Part shown: positions 31,674 through 40,720 of the stretch, piece after piece
How the letters are laid out: every line of letters starts with the position of its first letter
Position numbering within the stretch: the stretch's first letter is position 1
Origin: Saprospiraceae bacterium
Lineage (GTDB): Bacteria; Bacteroidota; Bacteroidia; Chitinophagales; Saprospiraceae
NCBI GenBank assembly: GCA_027488855.1
Contig: JAIYAV010000141.1
Coordinates: 1 to 51,069 of the forward strand
Reading direction: 5' to 3'
Length of the DNA: 51,069 nt
Notes under the pieces: generated by a model
What the model was told of the DNA's origin: nothing
Seen by the model: the letters and a program-made list of their open reading frames with translations, nothing else
The model's database searches: none
Position numbers and translations under genes: made by a program

Positions 31674-32828
31674 ATGTGCAAAGGTACTATAATCAGGATC
31701 ACTTGGTTGTTTTGTAGTGCATTCGTGTTTGCTCTGCAAAGTAACTGTCTCTACAGCCAACAAGACTTGCAAGCAAGCATTTCTGTGGTTGTAGAAAAAA
31801 AATCATCCAGTCCACAACAGGTCATTAGTCAACTTTCTCATCAAGCAAGTACTGATTATGTTTCAGTAGTTTGTACGGGAGAATTGGATCTGCGTGCCCT
31901 TCCATCGCCTCTTGCCCTGAAAGCGATCTCGGAAACTACGGCACTGTTGGTACAGGATAAACGCTACGACCTCGGTTGTAATGCCAATGATTTTGTAGGT
32001 TATTTTGATCCATCTCGTTGGATGGACTCAAGTATAAAGAGTGCCGGTGGGGTAGATGTCACCGGAGCTCCCGGTCAATTATTGGTTGAAGGGACCAATA
32101 ATTATCCGGTTGTTGTGGCTGACCGCCTGGCTCCGCGCTTCACAGTAAAGATGCCCAGCAGCGGGTACGTCTCTTTCAACTGGAACGATTTAGGGGGCTC
32201 CCTTTCTAACCCCACCGCACTTGCTGTTTTTGTCAATGCCCGACCAATTGCAGCTGAAAATGGCAAAGTATCGGTATTCATGCGCGCTGGTGAGGAATTG
32301 CACTTGCAAATTAATCCTACCACAAGCAAATCAGTGATAGTAAAAGATTTTTCATTCCTCTCTGACCTGGCTTATCTGATTACCCGCGAATGGGTCAACG
32401 AAGCTCGTCAGGTAGTAGCCAGCCAATACATCGCGGTAGAAAAGCCCAATTTGGGCGATATCCGTTTTCCTCGCAATACTCAAGTGACCAAAAGCGTTCA
32501 ACCGGAATACACTGGTTACCCCGTGCTGGATGCCGATGGCAATGCTGAAACCATTGAGGATCAAATGGTACTGGCCGGAACCTTTAATGGCATGCAGGTT
32601 ACTTTCGAGGACAAGATCGATGCCGAACAGCACCGTATCCTGAGAACCTGGACGATCAACGATACCTGTGGCGATAATGTGATCAGTCATGTACAAGAAT
32701 TGCGGATCGCACCCACAACAACTAAACCTGCTACACCAAGCGAAGACAATAAAGTCAAACATAACTCCATTCCGAGTCAATCGGAGCGTGGAGGGTCTTA
32801 TTCCAGTAGTTTTTTGGTTTTCAACTAG
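31674..32828 (+). CDS. Secreted protein with HYR/adhesin-like C-terminal domain, unknown function
   Basis: From ATG 31674 the product has 384 residues, starting with MCKGTIIRITWLFCSAFVFALQ, a signal peptide. The middle holds beta-rich sequence (PVVVADRLAPRFTVKMPSSGYVSFNWNDLGG). The end contains HRILRTWTINDTCGDNVISHVQELRI, like the WTATDxCGN motif of the repeats found in large Bacteroidota surface adhesins. No standard type IX sorting motif is seen at the C-terminus. The real start might be earlier (31614), but the signal peptide supports 31674. Function is unknown. Confidence 0.6.
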   Translation: MCKGTIIRITWLFCSAFVFALQSNCLYSQQDLQASISVVVEKKSSSPQQVISQLSHQASTDYVSVVCTGELDLRALPSPLALKAISETTALLVQDKRYDLGCNANDFVGYFDPSRWMDSSIKSAGGVDVTGAPGQLLVEGTNNYPVVVADRLAPRFTVKMPSSGYVSFNWNDLGGSLSNPTALAVFVNARPIAAENGKVSVFMRAGEELHLQINPTTSKSVIVKDFSFLSDLAYLITREWVNEARQVVASQYIAVEKPNLGDIRFPRNTQVTKSVQPEYTGYPVLDADGNAETIEDQMVLAGTFNGMQVTFEDKIDAEQHRILRTWTINDTCGDNVISHVQELRIAPTTTKPATPSEDNKVKHNSIPSQSERGGSYSSSFLVFN

Positions 32829-32994
32829 TTTCGCGTAACAAATCATAGTTTCTGCTCGAAGACGCTGGTTAGAGCTCAATGCTGAGATTCTAATCTGCGT
32901 TTCGAACAGGGATACAGAGCGACACTAATAATTAAAACAAACTAAACAACAGAAAGAATTTTTTTGTGAAGGGTTTCTTAACGAGGATTTTCAG

Positions 32995-33025
32995 CGGGAG
33001 GTTTTTTCACCTCCCGTTTTTTTTT
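32995..33025 (+). terminator. Terminator before the AhpD-like gene
   Basis: CGGGAGGT (32995-33002) pairs with ACCTCCCG (33009-33016) around a 6-nt loop, followed by nine T. It lies about 165 bp after the secreted-protein stop and 65 bp before the next start, so it separates the two genes. Confidence 0.85.
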
Positions 33026-33060
33026 GTTTTCCCTCCATTTCTTTCCTGCCTATAGAATTG

Positions 33061-33068
33061 TATTTTTG
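33061..33068 (+). promoter_or_regulatory. -7 box before the AhpD-like gene
   Basis: TATTTTTG matches TAnnTTTG and lies 21 bp before the ATG at 33090, right after the terminator at 32995-33025. Confidence 0.55.
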
Positions 33069-33089
33069 CCCCCTACCAATTCCACAATC

Positions 33090-33440
33090 ATGTCGATCGT
33101 AACCGAATTCAACGATTACCGTGCCAAAATGAACGAAGAGATTTTGGCTCAAGATAACCTGGTGCTCAAACGTTTCTTTAACCTCGATAGCAATGCCTAT
33201 CAGGACGGCGCTTTGGACAAAAAAACCAAAGAGCTGCTGGGCCTCATCGCTTCGATGGTGCTGCGCTGCGATGATTGTATTCGCTACCACCTGGGTAAGT
33301 GTTTTGACCTGGGCGTTTCGCGCGAGGAGGTGTTTGAAGTATTCGCCATCGCCAATCTGGTTGGTGGCTCTATCTGTATTCCACATACCCGTAGGGCGGT
33401 GGAGTATTGGAGCGCGCTTGAGAAAGTTGAGGAAATTTGA
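33090..33440 (+). CDS. Carboxymuconolactone decarboxylase (AhpD-like) family protein
   Basis: The 116-residue protein has the AhpD/CMD pattern. KTKELLGLIASMVLRCDDCIRYHLGKCFDLG shows the CxxC pair with following His (near residues 60-67), and VSREEVFEVFAIANLVGGS follows. The CxxC-x3-H arrangement is that of peroxiredoxin-reducing AhpD proteins rather than of true lactone decarboxylases. It may handle peroxide or another thiol-disulfide exchange. ATG 33090 is chosen for its promoter spacing; the upstream extension has no support. No alkyl hydroperoxide reductase gene is next to it. Confidence 0.85.
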   Translation: MSIVTEFNDYRAKMNEEILAQDNLVLKRFFNLDSNAYQDGALDKKTKELLGLIASMVLRCDDCIRYHLGKCFDLGVSREEVFEVFAIANLVGGSICIPHTRRAVEYWSALEKVEEI

Positions 33441-33459
33441 GACTGTGGCTACAAGTAGT

Positions 33460-33585
33460 GGGGCAAAAATAAATGATCATTTTTCCTGAGTCAGAGGATT
33501 AGATAAGGCACTTGAAATGAAGCGTTTACTTATCTAATCCTCTGGCAAAATGATCACTTATTTTTTTATCGCCCCCAACACACTC
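33460..33585. repeat. Long fold-back repeat between AhpD-like gene and helicase gene
   Basis: CAGAGGATTAGATAAG at 33492-33507 has its perfect complement at 33539-33554 (31-nt loop). The outer arms continue with AAATGATCATTT-like sequence and end in GGGGC (33460-33464) and GCCCC (33581-33585), giving nearly 50-bp imperfect arms. Whether it acts as a terminator or is a mobile fold-back is unclear. Confidence 0.65.
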
Positions 33586-33617
33586 ACACAACACACTTTC
33601 ACACTCAAACTTTCATT

Positions 33618-35912
33618 ATGTCATCATATTTAGATCAACTCAATCCCGTTCAACGTCAAGCTGCTGAAAATACCGATGGCCCGGTGCTGGTCGTGGCCGG
33701 CCCTGGTTCGGGCAAAACCCGTGTATTGACCTTTCGCATTGCCCACCTCATCGAAAAAGGCGTGCCACCCTGGGAAATTTTGTCGCTTACCTTTACCAAT
33801 AAGGCGGCCAAAGAAATGCAGGAACGGATTGAAAAGGTAGTGGGGGATAAGGCACGCAATGTGTGGTCGGGAACCTTTCACTCCATCTTTGCCCGCATCC
33901 TGCGGGTGGAGGCCGACAAAATCGGTTATTCGCCCAACTTCACCATTTACGATACTGAAGATACCAAAAGTGTACTCGGGGCCATCATCAAAGAGATGAA
34001 CCTGGATAAAACCGTGTACAACGTCAATACCATCCGCAGCCGCATCTCTTCGGCCAAAAGTAGCCTGATCACGCCTCGCTTGTATGCCGAAAATGAGGAG
34101 TTGAAAATGCAGGATCGGCAGGCCAAAATGCCTTACATCAGCGAAATTTACCTCAAATACGGCGAGCGCTGCAAACGGGCCGGGGCAATGGATTTCGACG
34201 ACCTCTTGTACCGCCTCTACGAGTTGTGGCAAAAGAACCCTGATGTGCTGGACAAATACCGCAAGCGCTTCAAGTACCTGATGGTCGATGAGTTTCAGGA
34301 TACCAATACTTTGCAATACGGCATCATCCGCAAGTTGGTACACTTTGAAGGGAGCCCGCGCAACATCTGCGTAGTGGGCGACGATGCGCAGAGTATCTAC
34401 GCTTTCCGGGGTGCAACCATCCAGAACATTCTCGATTTTGAAAAGGACTTCAGCCCCTACGGGATCAAGGTCTTTAAGTTGGAAGAAAACTACCGCTCAA
34501 CGGAGCACATCGTGCAGGCTGCCAATGAAGTGATCCGCTTCAACAAACGCCAGATTCAGAAAAAAATCTGGTCAAGTAAGGGAAACGGGCAAAAGATCAA
34601 GGTCATCAAAACGATGAGCGATGCCGAAGAAGGCAAGCGGGTAGGGGATACGATCATAGAGCAACGCAACCGCTTTCACCTGAGCAACTCGGATATCGCA
34701 GTATTGTACCGCACCAATGCCCAAAGCCGGGTGATGGAAGAATACCTGCGCCGCTACAATATTCCTTACCGGGTATTTGGAGGCCTGTCTTTTTACCAAC
34801 GCAAAGAAGTCAAAGACCTGATTGCTTACCTGCGCCTGGCCATCAACCCCCGGGATGAAGAAGCCTTGCGCCGGGTGATCAACTTCCCCAAGCGGGGCAT
34901 CGGCGACAGCACGGTAGACAAAATAAGCGAATTGGGCGGCCAGCAAAACCTGACCATGTGGGAGGTGCTCCTGCACGTGGACGCGGCTACGCGCACCCAA
35001 AAATCGATCCAGGAGTTCATCAAAATTGTACAAGAAAGTGGGCAAAAAGCGGAAACGCTCAACGCCTACGAAGCGGCCATGTACATTGCCAAACAGTCCA
35101 AACTAATTGAAGAATACAACCAGGATAAAACGGTGGAAGGCCTGGGGCGCCTGGAAAACCTCAACGCCCTGCTCGACGGGATCAAATCCTTTGTGGAAGA
35201 CGACGAATTTGAAACCGCTGCCGAACAACAAAACAAATCCCTGGGTTCCTACCTGCAAAACATTGCCCTGCTGACGGACATGGACGATGAGTCCAAACAA
35301 ACGGGGGATTACGTCACCCTGATGTCGGTACACTCCGCCAAGGGTTTGGAATTCAAATCGGTGTTTGTGGTGGGTTTGGAGGAAAAACTCTTCCCCTCCT
35401 TCATGTCGATGGACACACCGGATGGGCTGGATGAAGAACGCCGCTTGTTTTATGTGGCAATTACCCGCGCTGAACAATTCTTAACCCTCACCTTTGCCAT
35501 GAGCCGCTACAAGTTCGGCCAAATGCAATACAACGAAATGAGTCGCTTCATCGAGGAGATTCCCCGGGATCACCTGGAAAGTACTTCGGCATTGCGCAGT
35601 GGATTTTCGGCGGATTACGAACCGATGCCCAGCAAACCTGCGGGTACTTCAGGGGTGAGTGGTGCCTTCAAGCCGCGTCCATCGAGTGCCAATGCTGCAC
35701 CCAAGATTGACCCCGCCCTGTTCAAACCCAGCCCTAGTGAACAAATCAAAGTGGGGAGCAAGGTGCTCCACCTCAAATTTGGCGAAGGCAAAGTGCTGAA
35801 CATCGACGGAGGCAAGGATAACCGGATCGCGACCATCTTCTTTGAAGCTGCAGATGATGAAAAGGAGAAGCGGATTATGTTGAAATTTGCGAAGTTGCAG
35901 ATTGTGGAGTAG
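33618..35912 (+). CDS. pcrA: UvrD/PcrA-family ATP-dependent DNA helicase
   Basis: The 764-residue superfamily 1A helicase begins LDQLNPVQRQAAENTDGPVLVVAGPGSGKTRVLTFRI, with the Q motif and Walker A. It continues with LTFTNKAAKEMQER (Ia), LMVDEFQDTN (II), VGDDAQSIYAFRGA (III), EENYRST (IV), SVHSAKGLEFKSVFVVGLEEKLFPS (V) and LFYVAITRAE (VI). The C-terminus has a Pro/Ala-rich linker and a Tudor-like domain (VGSKVLHLKFGEGKVLNID), which binds RNA polymerase in PcrA and UvrD. It acts in repair and in removing stalled complexes from DNA. Length is normal. Confidence 0.95.
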   Translation: MSSYLDQLNPVQRQAAENTDGPVLVVAGPGSGKTRVLTFRIAHLIEKGVPPWEILSLTFTNKAAKEMQERIEKVVGDKARNVWSGTFHSIFARILRVEADKIGYSPNFTIYDTEDTKSVLGAIIKEMNLDKTVYNVNTIRSRISSAKSSLITPRLYAENEELKMQDRQAKMPYISEIYLKYGERCKRAGAMDFDDLLYRLYELWQKNPDVLDKYRKRFKYLMVDEFQDTNTLQYGIIRKLVHFEGSPRNICVVGDDAQSIYAFRGATIQNILDFEKDFSPYGIKVFKLEENYRSTEHIVQAANEVIRFNKRQIQKKIWSSKGNGQKIKVIKTMSDAEEGKRVGDTIIEQRNRFHLSNSDIAVLYRTNAQSRVMEEYLRRYNIPYRVFGGLSFYQRKEVKDLIAYLRLAINPRDEEALRRVINFPKRGIGDSTVDKISELGGQQNLTMWEVLLHVDAATRTQKSIQEFIKIVQESGQKAETLNAYEAAMYIAKQSKLIEEYNQDKTVEGLGRLENLNALLDGIKSFVEDDEFETAAEQQNKSLGSYLQNIALLTDMDDESKQTGDYVTLMSVHSAKGLEFKSVFVVGLEEKLFPSFMSMDTPDGLDEERRLFYVAITRAEQFLTLTFAMSRYKFGQMQYNEMSRFIEEIPRDHLESTSALRSGFSADYEPMPSKPAGTSGVSGAFKPRPSSANAAPKIDPALFKPSPSEQIKVGSKVLHLKFGEGKVLNIDGGKDNRIATIFFEAADDEKEKRIMLKFAKLQIVE

Positions 35913-35932
35913 GGGGAGGAACGGGGGAATTA

Positions 35933-36227
35933 TTCCGGTGCGCTGCACCTCCAACAACCACTTTACCTGCGCCTTCTAGTGACGTTTCGCGGCTAATGCC
36001 GCTAGGGCGGAGCCTTAGAGTTGCGCATTTTGTCTTAAGTATAGAACGGTATTCGATGTTTTGACTTCTCGAAACCCCGAAAATCCCGAACTAATCCAAT
36101 TTTGATGTTACGCGAACGAAATTTTCGATATATTTGATTCAGGCTAAGCTACCGACTAGCGGCGTTAGCCGCGAAACGTCACTAGAAGCAAGGCACAAAT
36201 GTTAAATGAAGGTGCAGCGCACCGGAA
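35933..36227. repeat. Inverted REP-like pair beside the IS200-type gene
   Basis: The left arm (35933-36005) and right arm (36156-36227) are inverted copies. TTCCGGTGCGCTGCACCT (35933-35950) has its exact complement at 36210-36227. A 30-bp segment at 35976-36005 matches the complement of 36156-36185 with one mismatch and contains GCGGCTAATGCCGC. The 150-bp spacer is noncoding. The pair directly precedes the transposase gene and may be its substrate. The sequence is unrelated to the REP repeats at 1-3610. Confidence 0.7.
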
Positions 36228-36247
36228 CACTGATTAAATCATGCGGT

Positions 36248-36709
36248 ATGGCCAATACCTACACCCAACTCTATTTTCAAATCGTTTTTGCAGTCAAAAA
36301 CCGAGATGCTCTCATCCAAAAAGCCTGGCAAGGCCAACTTCACGCCTACATTACGGGGATCGTACAAAAACAAGGCCATAAAATGATGTGTATCAACTCT
36401 ATGCCAGATCATATTCATCTCTTGATTGGATACAATCACACAAAGCTGCTACCAGATTTAATGGAACACATCAAAACGAGCTCCAATGATTTTATCAAAA
36501 CCAATCATTTGTCTCGCTATAAATTTGATTGGCAAAAAGGATATGGAGCATTTTCGTACAGTCAGTCGCAAATTTCAACCGTTGCCAAATATATTGAAAA
36601 TCAAGAAGTACACCATCAAAAGAAGTCCTTTCGGGCAGAATACTTAGAACTGCTTCGCAAATTTGAAGTGGAATATGACGAGCGATATGTATTCGATTTT
36701 TTTGACTAG
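36248..36709 (+). CDS. tnpA: IS200/IS605-type TnpA transposase
   Basis: From ATG 36248 the product has 153 residues, the usual size, starting MANTYTQLYFQIVFAVKNRD. It has the HUH motif (MPDHIHLLIGY, residues about 61-71), FDWQKGYGAFSYSQSQ, and the catalytic tyrosine region ISTVAKYIENQEVHH. It should cut and join single-stranded DNA. The open frame extends upstream to 36206, but that part is inside the repeat arm at 36210-36227, which supports the internal start. All catalytic parts are present, so it may be active, unlike the two RAYT remnants. Confidence 0.88.
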   Translation: MANTYTQLYFQIVFAVKNRDALIQKAWQGQLHAYITGIVQKQGHKMMCINSMPDHIHLLIGYNHTKLLPDLMEHIKTSSNDFIKTNHLSRYKFDWQKGYGAFSYSQSQISTVAKYIENQEVHHQKKSFRAEYLELLRKFEVEYDERYVFDFFD

Positions 36710-36742
36710 GTGAAAAAATGGGAATAAAGCCCGGTCACCGTT

Positions 36743-37048
36743 TCAATAATCCCAATGTGTTGCGTTCGACTGTTTGAGTATGTAGCATCGGAAGTTTTCA
36801 ATAGACTCATTAAAATAAGCAGCGCAGAAGGATAATGTCAATTTATCCAGATAGCGAATCTGCATGCTCTCCGTTTTGATCACATCTTTGCCATAAAAGC
36901 CTTTGAGCAAAAACCAGTCTGCTAAAGTTCCATGTGTTAACGTTCGCTCAATGATAAAGCGTTTATTTCTTTCAAAATCCAATTTTGTCCTGTCAATATC
37001 CCAGAACAAGGCAGGACTGAAATCTTCGATATGAATGACCTTGTCCAT
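36743..37048 (-). CDS. DUF6922 domain protein
   Basis: The 101-residue protein begins VIHIEDFSPALFWDIDRTKLDFERNKRFIIERTLTHGTLADWF. This FWDxD and IIERxLxxGTxxDW pattern is typical of DUF6922. The end is CYILKQSNATHWDY. These small proteins often lie next to nucleotidyltransferase-type toxins of the AbiEii group in Bacteroidota. No such toxin is seen here; the neighbour is an IS200-type transposase 33 bp away. A toxin partner may have been lost. Function is inferred only from family context. Confidence 0.75.
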   Translation of the reverse strand: MDKVIHIEDFSPALFWDIDRTKLDFERNKRFIIERTLTHGTLADWFLLKGFYGKDVIKTESMQIRYLDKLTLSFCAAYFNESIENFRCYILKQSNATHWDY

Positions 37049-37209
37049 CTCATTTCAATTTATTCATCCAAATATAAGGGGCATTTCGGCTACATTTTCT
37101 CACAAAGCAAAAATATTTAGACAAGCTCCAACAATTGTGTATAAAAATCAAGCTCCCGGGAATCTTTTCCCGCCCCCCACGGTTACCACCCCAAACAAAA
37201 GCAAAACCA

Positions 37210-38763
37210 ATGCAAACGCTGCACCCCCTAATTTTGAACAATACCGTAAAACTGCCTGCTTTAAGCCCATCACAGACGGAAGTTTACCAGAGTTTACTCC
37301 AACAATTGCAACAACATGTACTTTGTGGATTAGGAGTAACCCGCGGACATGGCCGCACCTTTATGCTCCAAAGGCTAGCTTTGGAAACGGGCGGGCACTT
37401 CTTACGCCTCGCCGATTTTTTTGACGAAATCCAATCCTTTCACCCTTTAGCCTTGGAAGAAGGCATTGCGGCTACCTTGCACAAAGCCCTTAAAGCGCAT
37501 AACTTGGTAATCGTCGACGATTTCCATCAGGTGCACAACATGCTGGAAAGCTGCTACGGCAAAGCCCGGCCAGGAGTACTCATTGCGGTGTTGGACGGTA
37601 TTCTGCGTTGGTTAGAACAAAGTGGCAAACGTTTGGTATTGAGCAGCGATCAGGGGTACTACCCCGAACCACTCCAGAATCCCATCCAAAAAATCAATTT
37701 GCTGGAATTCGATGCCGAGGATCAGGCTTTTTTATTCAATGCGCTGAGTAAGGGGCGCTTAAAAGCCGTCGACTTTGAGCGCGTTTTTGTGTTTGCCCCG
37801 CACCTGAACGCCACTCAAATGGCCTACGCTTGCCAGTTGATGCCCGAAGATGCCCATTTTGACACCGCTACGCTCATCCAATTCCTGGAAACCTACGCCC
37901 TGCACAGCAACGTAGACACCAACGAGGTTGACCCCATGGATTTTTCTGACCTCTATGGTGTGGAAGAGGTGGTTCGCCAATTGGAAATTGACATCATTGT
38001 GCCCATGGAGCGCGACGACCTGGCCAAAGAGTTAGGTATCCGGGCCAAACGTGGTGTGTTGCTTTACGGTCCTCCTGGAACCGGAAAAACCTCAATCGGC
38101 CGCGCCCTGGCACACCGCCTGCACAGCAAGTTCTTTTTGCTGGATGGTACCGTGATCAGTGGTACCGATCAGTTTTACAATAAGGTGCACCAAATCTTTG
38201 AGGCCGCCAAGCACAATGCGCCAAGTATCCTGTTCATCGACGACTGTGATGTTTTGTTTGAAAACCAGGATGAATTTGGTTTGTACCGCTACTTGCTCAC
38301 CATGCTGGATGGTTTGGAGTCCCGGTCCAACGCCCAGGTGACGGTGATGTTTACGGCCATGAACATTGGGAGTTTGCCACCTGCCTTGATTCGCAGTGGT
38401 CGGGTAGAGTTGTGGTTGGAGATGAAGTTGCCGAATGCTCCGGCAAGGGAGGCGATGTTGAGTGCCTTGATCGCCGAAAGTGTATTGCAGCTCAACGCAA
38501 AAGAACTGAACCATCTGGCCGAATTGACTTACGATTGTTCGGGGGCTGATTTGAAACGCATCGTAGCGGATGCCCGCAATTTGCACGGCTTCGATGTGGC
38601 CAAGGAACAAAGTGTGCGTACTCCTTTTGCCTATTTCAATCAAGCCATCGAACAACTGCGCGCCAATCGGGAGCGTTTGGCTGCTGCGCCAGCTTTTACT
38701 GCTGCGCACAATCCGGCGGCGGCCTTGAATCCAGGGGTGGTGCTGGCGCAAATGGCAGAGTAG
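37210..38763 (+). CDS. Tandem AAA+ ATPase with degenerate N-terminal domain
   Basis: The 517-residue protein has two AAA-like domains. In the first, GVTRGHGRT (residues 42-50) replaces the Walker A Lys by Arg, and LVIVDDF (about 99-105) stands as Walker B. The second is a normal AAA+ domain with GPPGTGKTS (287-295), then ILFIDDCDVLF (about 340-350), in which the usual Walker B Glu is Asp. Arg fingers sit in ALIRSGRVEL. The C-terminus carries the small helical domain and an Ala-rich tail. The organisation is like p97/NSF-type machines, or a protein-remodelling factor with one active ring. Substrate and partners are unknown. ATG 37210 is favoured over the upstream frame for its fit to the domain start. 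Confidence 0.8.
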   Translation: MQTLHPLILNNTVKLPALSPSQTEVYQSLLQQLQQHVLCGLGVTRGHGRTFMLQRLALETGGHFLRLADFFDEIQSFHPLALEEGIAATLHKALKAHNLVIVDDFHQVHNMLESCYGKARPGVLIAVLDGILRWLEQSGKRLVLSSDQGYYPEPLQNPIQKINLLEFDAEDQAFLFNALSKGRLKAVDFERVFVFAPHLNATQMAYACQLMPEDAHFDTATLIQFLETYALHSNVDTNEVDPMDFSDLYGVEEVVRQLEIDIIVPMERDDLAKELGIRAKRGVLLYGPPGTGKTSIGRALAHRLHSKFFLLDGTVISGTDQFYNKVHQIFEAAKHNAPSILFIDDCDVLFENQDEFGLYRYLLTMLDGLESRSNAQVTVMFTAMNIGSLPPALIRSGRVELWLEMKLPNAPAREAMLSALIAESVLQLNAKELNHLAELTYDCSGADLKRIVADARNLHGFDVAKEQSVRTPFAYFNQAIEQLRANRERLAAAPAFTAAHNPAAALNPGVVLAQMAE

Positions 38764-38922
38764 ATTTCGGATTTCGGGATTTCGGATTTCGGTTGGTGCA
38801 TTGCTTGGAAAATTAGTGGTAGCCAAAAATTTAGTTTTCAGGAATGAAAAACTAAAATTGGATTGACCAGATATTCCTGAAGCAACGCACCAACCGAAAT
38901 CCGACATCCCACATCCGAAATC
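38763..38922. repeat. Fold-back repeat with GATTTCGG-type arms
   Basis: The left arm (38763-38806) has GATTTCGG units followed by TTGGTGCATTGCTT. The right arm (38880-38922) is the inverse with 4-5 mismatches. An inner palindrome of TTTAGTTTT and AAAAACTAAA (about 38830-38858) fills part of the loop. It lies between two converging genes and could terminate both, although no T-tract is at its edge. Confidence 0.65.
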
Positions 38923-40657
38923 ACCTCACTCGGTACACCGGATACCGCATGTACTCCTTCTCCCAATACTTCGAGTTTTTGTAAACAAAGTCCAGCTGGG
39001 CCGAAGCATTTTCCGCAAAAGCCTTGTCGCTCGCCTTTTTTTCTTCCAATTTCTGCTTTAAGGCCGGATCTTTTTGCAGCAACTCTGCCGCCAGGTCTTC
39101 AAACACGTAAGCCGAGTAGCCTCCTTTTTCCTGCAAAATCGTATCAAAAAAATTCCAGCGGAAATACGAATCCACCCCTTGAGGCTCCAGCACTTCCACA
39201 ATGAAACGATTGCGCCATTGGTTGAGCGGAATGAAATAATCTCCTTTGCGCAAGGCCACTTTATGGCGTTCGCTGTGTAGGTCCACACTGGTATTTTGGT
39301 GGTGCCCTTCGTAGGGGTTAGGCGCGCTCTTGTACGCATCAATGATGTAGACGTCTACTTCGATGGTGCTATCCTGGGTCAATTGGCGCATCTGTACGCC
39401 ACTCACCTTGAGCCGATCAATGACGTTGTGCCAACCTTGTGGGATGATGTAGGCGCTGGGTTTGCTGGCCTTTAGGTCGACGTCGTAATGGTCATAAAAA
39501 GGGACAATTTTATTTAGTGGTCTATTGCGGTTGTAGTACAGACGTTTGAGGCCGCTTACTTCGCTGAGGGGATATTCGGGCTCGTAACCTTTGAACTCAA
39601 TTTCCGAAAACTTCTCCCGATTGAGCTTCCAGGTCAAGGGGAATTCACTTTGGGTTTTTACCGCTTCTTTGGTGGCTTTGCGAAGTGCCAGCAACTGTGC
39701 ACGATGTTTGCCCAAAAATTTGAGTACTCCATCCAGCAGCGCATAAGTCGATTTCACCCGCTGGGCATAAGGCTTGAGCATATGGGTTTCGGTCATCATG
39801 CCGATGGTGTGAAACAGCGCCGCGTAGCCCGTAGAATAGCGGGGCCAATCCGGGAACTGACTAAAACCCTTGTCTGGCGTTTGCCCAAAAGCATTGATGT
39901 AGGGTGTAGCCTCAAAACCGGAAGTTTTCATGTGTTCATACAAAAAAGGCAGGAAAGTCCCTTTGTGAAAAGGCCCTAAAACGCCCCCCAGTTTTTCCTC
40001 CTGTGCATAACAAAAGGTCATGGTGTACTGATAATCAGCCCCATTGCTCACGTGGGTGTCGATGAAGAGATCAGGGTCGAGTTCCTGGAAAATGGCTGCA
40101 AAACTATGGGCGTTGCGGGTATCGGCTTTGATGAAGTCTCGATTGAGGTCGTAATTGCGGGCATTGCCCCGAAAACCTTGCTCTTCGGGGCCATTCTGGC
40201 TCACCCGGCTGGTGGCACTGCGGTTGAGCGCCCCACCGATGTTGTAAAAAGGGATAATGGCCACCACCACGCTGTCCAGCATGGGGTATCGCTCGGGATG
40301 CAGCGCCAAATCGCGCAAGAGCATCATCGAGGCATCCACCCCATCGGGTTCACCGGGGTGGATGGCGTTGTTGATGAAAAAAATCGCTTTGCCCTGGGCT
40401 TTGAGTTTGGCGATGTCGAATTTGCGATTTTTGGAATACAACACCAAATGCAGCGGATGCCCACTGTCGGTCAGCCCTTTGCTTTGAATGTCAATTTCTT
40501 TAAAATCGGCAGCGATACGTTGGTACCAGGCGATGCCTTCCTCGTAAGTAGGGGTTTGGGTGCCATTGCTGCTTTCGAAACGCGTGGTGTATTGGCTCCA
40601 TAAGCCAAGCGGGAATAAAAGGCTCAGCATCAGGCCAAACCCGATTGATTTTTTCAT
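38921..40657 (-). CDS. Secreted M14-family zinc carboxypeptidase
   Basis: The 578-residue protein has a signal peptide (to about WSQ, residue 22). The M14 zinc site shows INNAIHPGEPDG (His and Glu ligands) and DLFIDTHVSNGADYQYT (His ligand). RNYDLNRDFIKADTRN gives the substrate-binding Asn/Arg, and a Glu occurs in MMTETHM. The C-terminal 230 residues are a beta-rich accessory domain. Such enzymes trim C-terminal residues of peptides or peptidoglycan. Length suits the large secreted Bacteroidota subgroup. It converges on the AAA+ gene and diverges from the methyltransferase. Confidence 0.9.
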   Translation of the reverse strand: MKKSIGFGLMLSLLFPLGLWSQYTTRFESSNGTQTPTYEEGIAWYQRIAADFKEIDIQSKGLTDSGHPLHLVLYSKNRKFDIAKLKAQGKAIFFINNAIHPGEPDGVDASMMLLRDLALHPERYPMLDSVVVAIIPFYNIGGALNRSATSRVSQNGPEEQGFRGNARNYDLNRDFIKADTRNAHSFAAIFQELDPDLFIDTHVSNGADYQYTMTFCYAQEEKLGGVLGPFHKGTFLPFLYEHMKTSGFEATPYINAFGQTPDKGFSQFPDWPRYSTGYAALFHTIGMMTETHMLKPYAQRVKSTYALLDGVLKFLGKHRAQLLALRKATKEAVKTQSEFPLTWKLNREKFSEIEFKGYEPEYPLSEVSGLKRLYYNRNRPLNKIVPFYDHYDVDLKASKPSAYIIPQGWHNVIDRLKVSGVQMRQLTQDSTIEVDVYIIDAYKSAPNPYEGHHQNTSVDLHSERHKVALRKGDYFIPLNQWRNRFIVEVLEPQGVDSYFRWNFFDTILQEKGGYSAYVFEDLAAELLQKDPALKQKLEEKKASDKAFAENASAQLDFVYKNSKYWEKEYMRYPVYRVR

Positions 40658-40720
40658 AAGGTATCAAGTTCTATTTGGTGGTGAAGAAAAGTACAAAAAA
40701 CTTTTAGAACTTTGGCTTTT

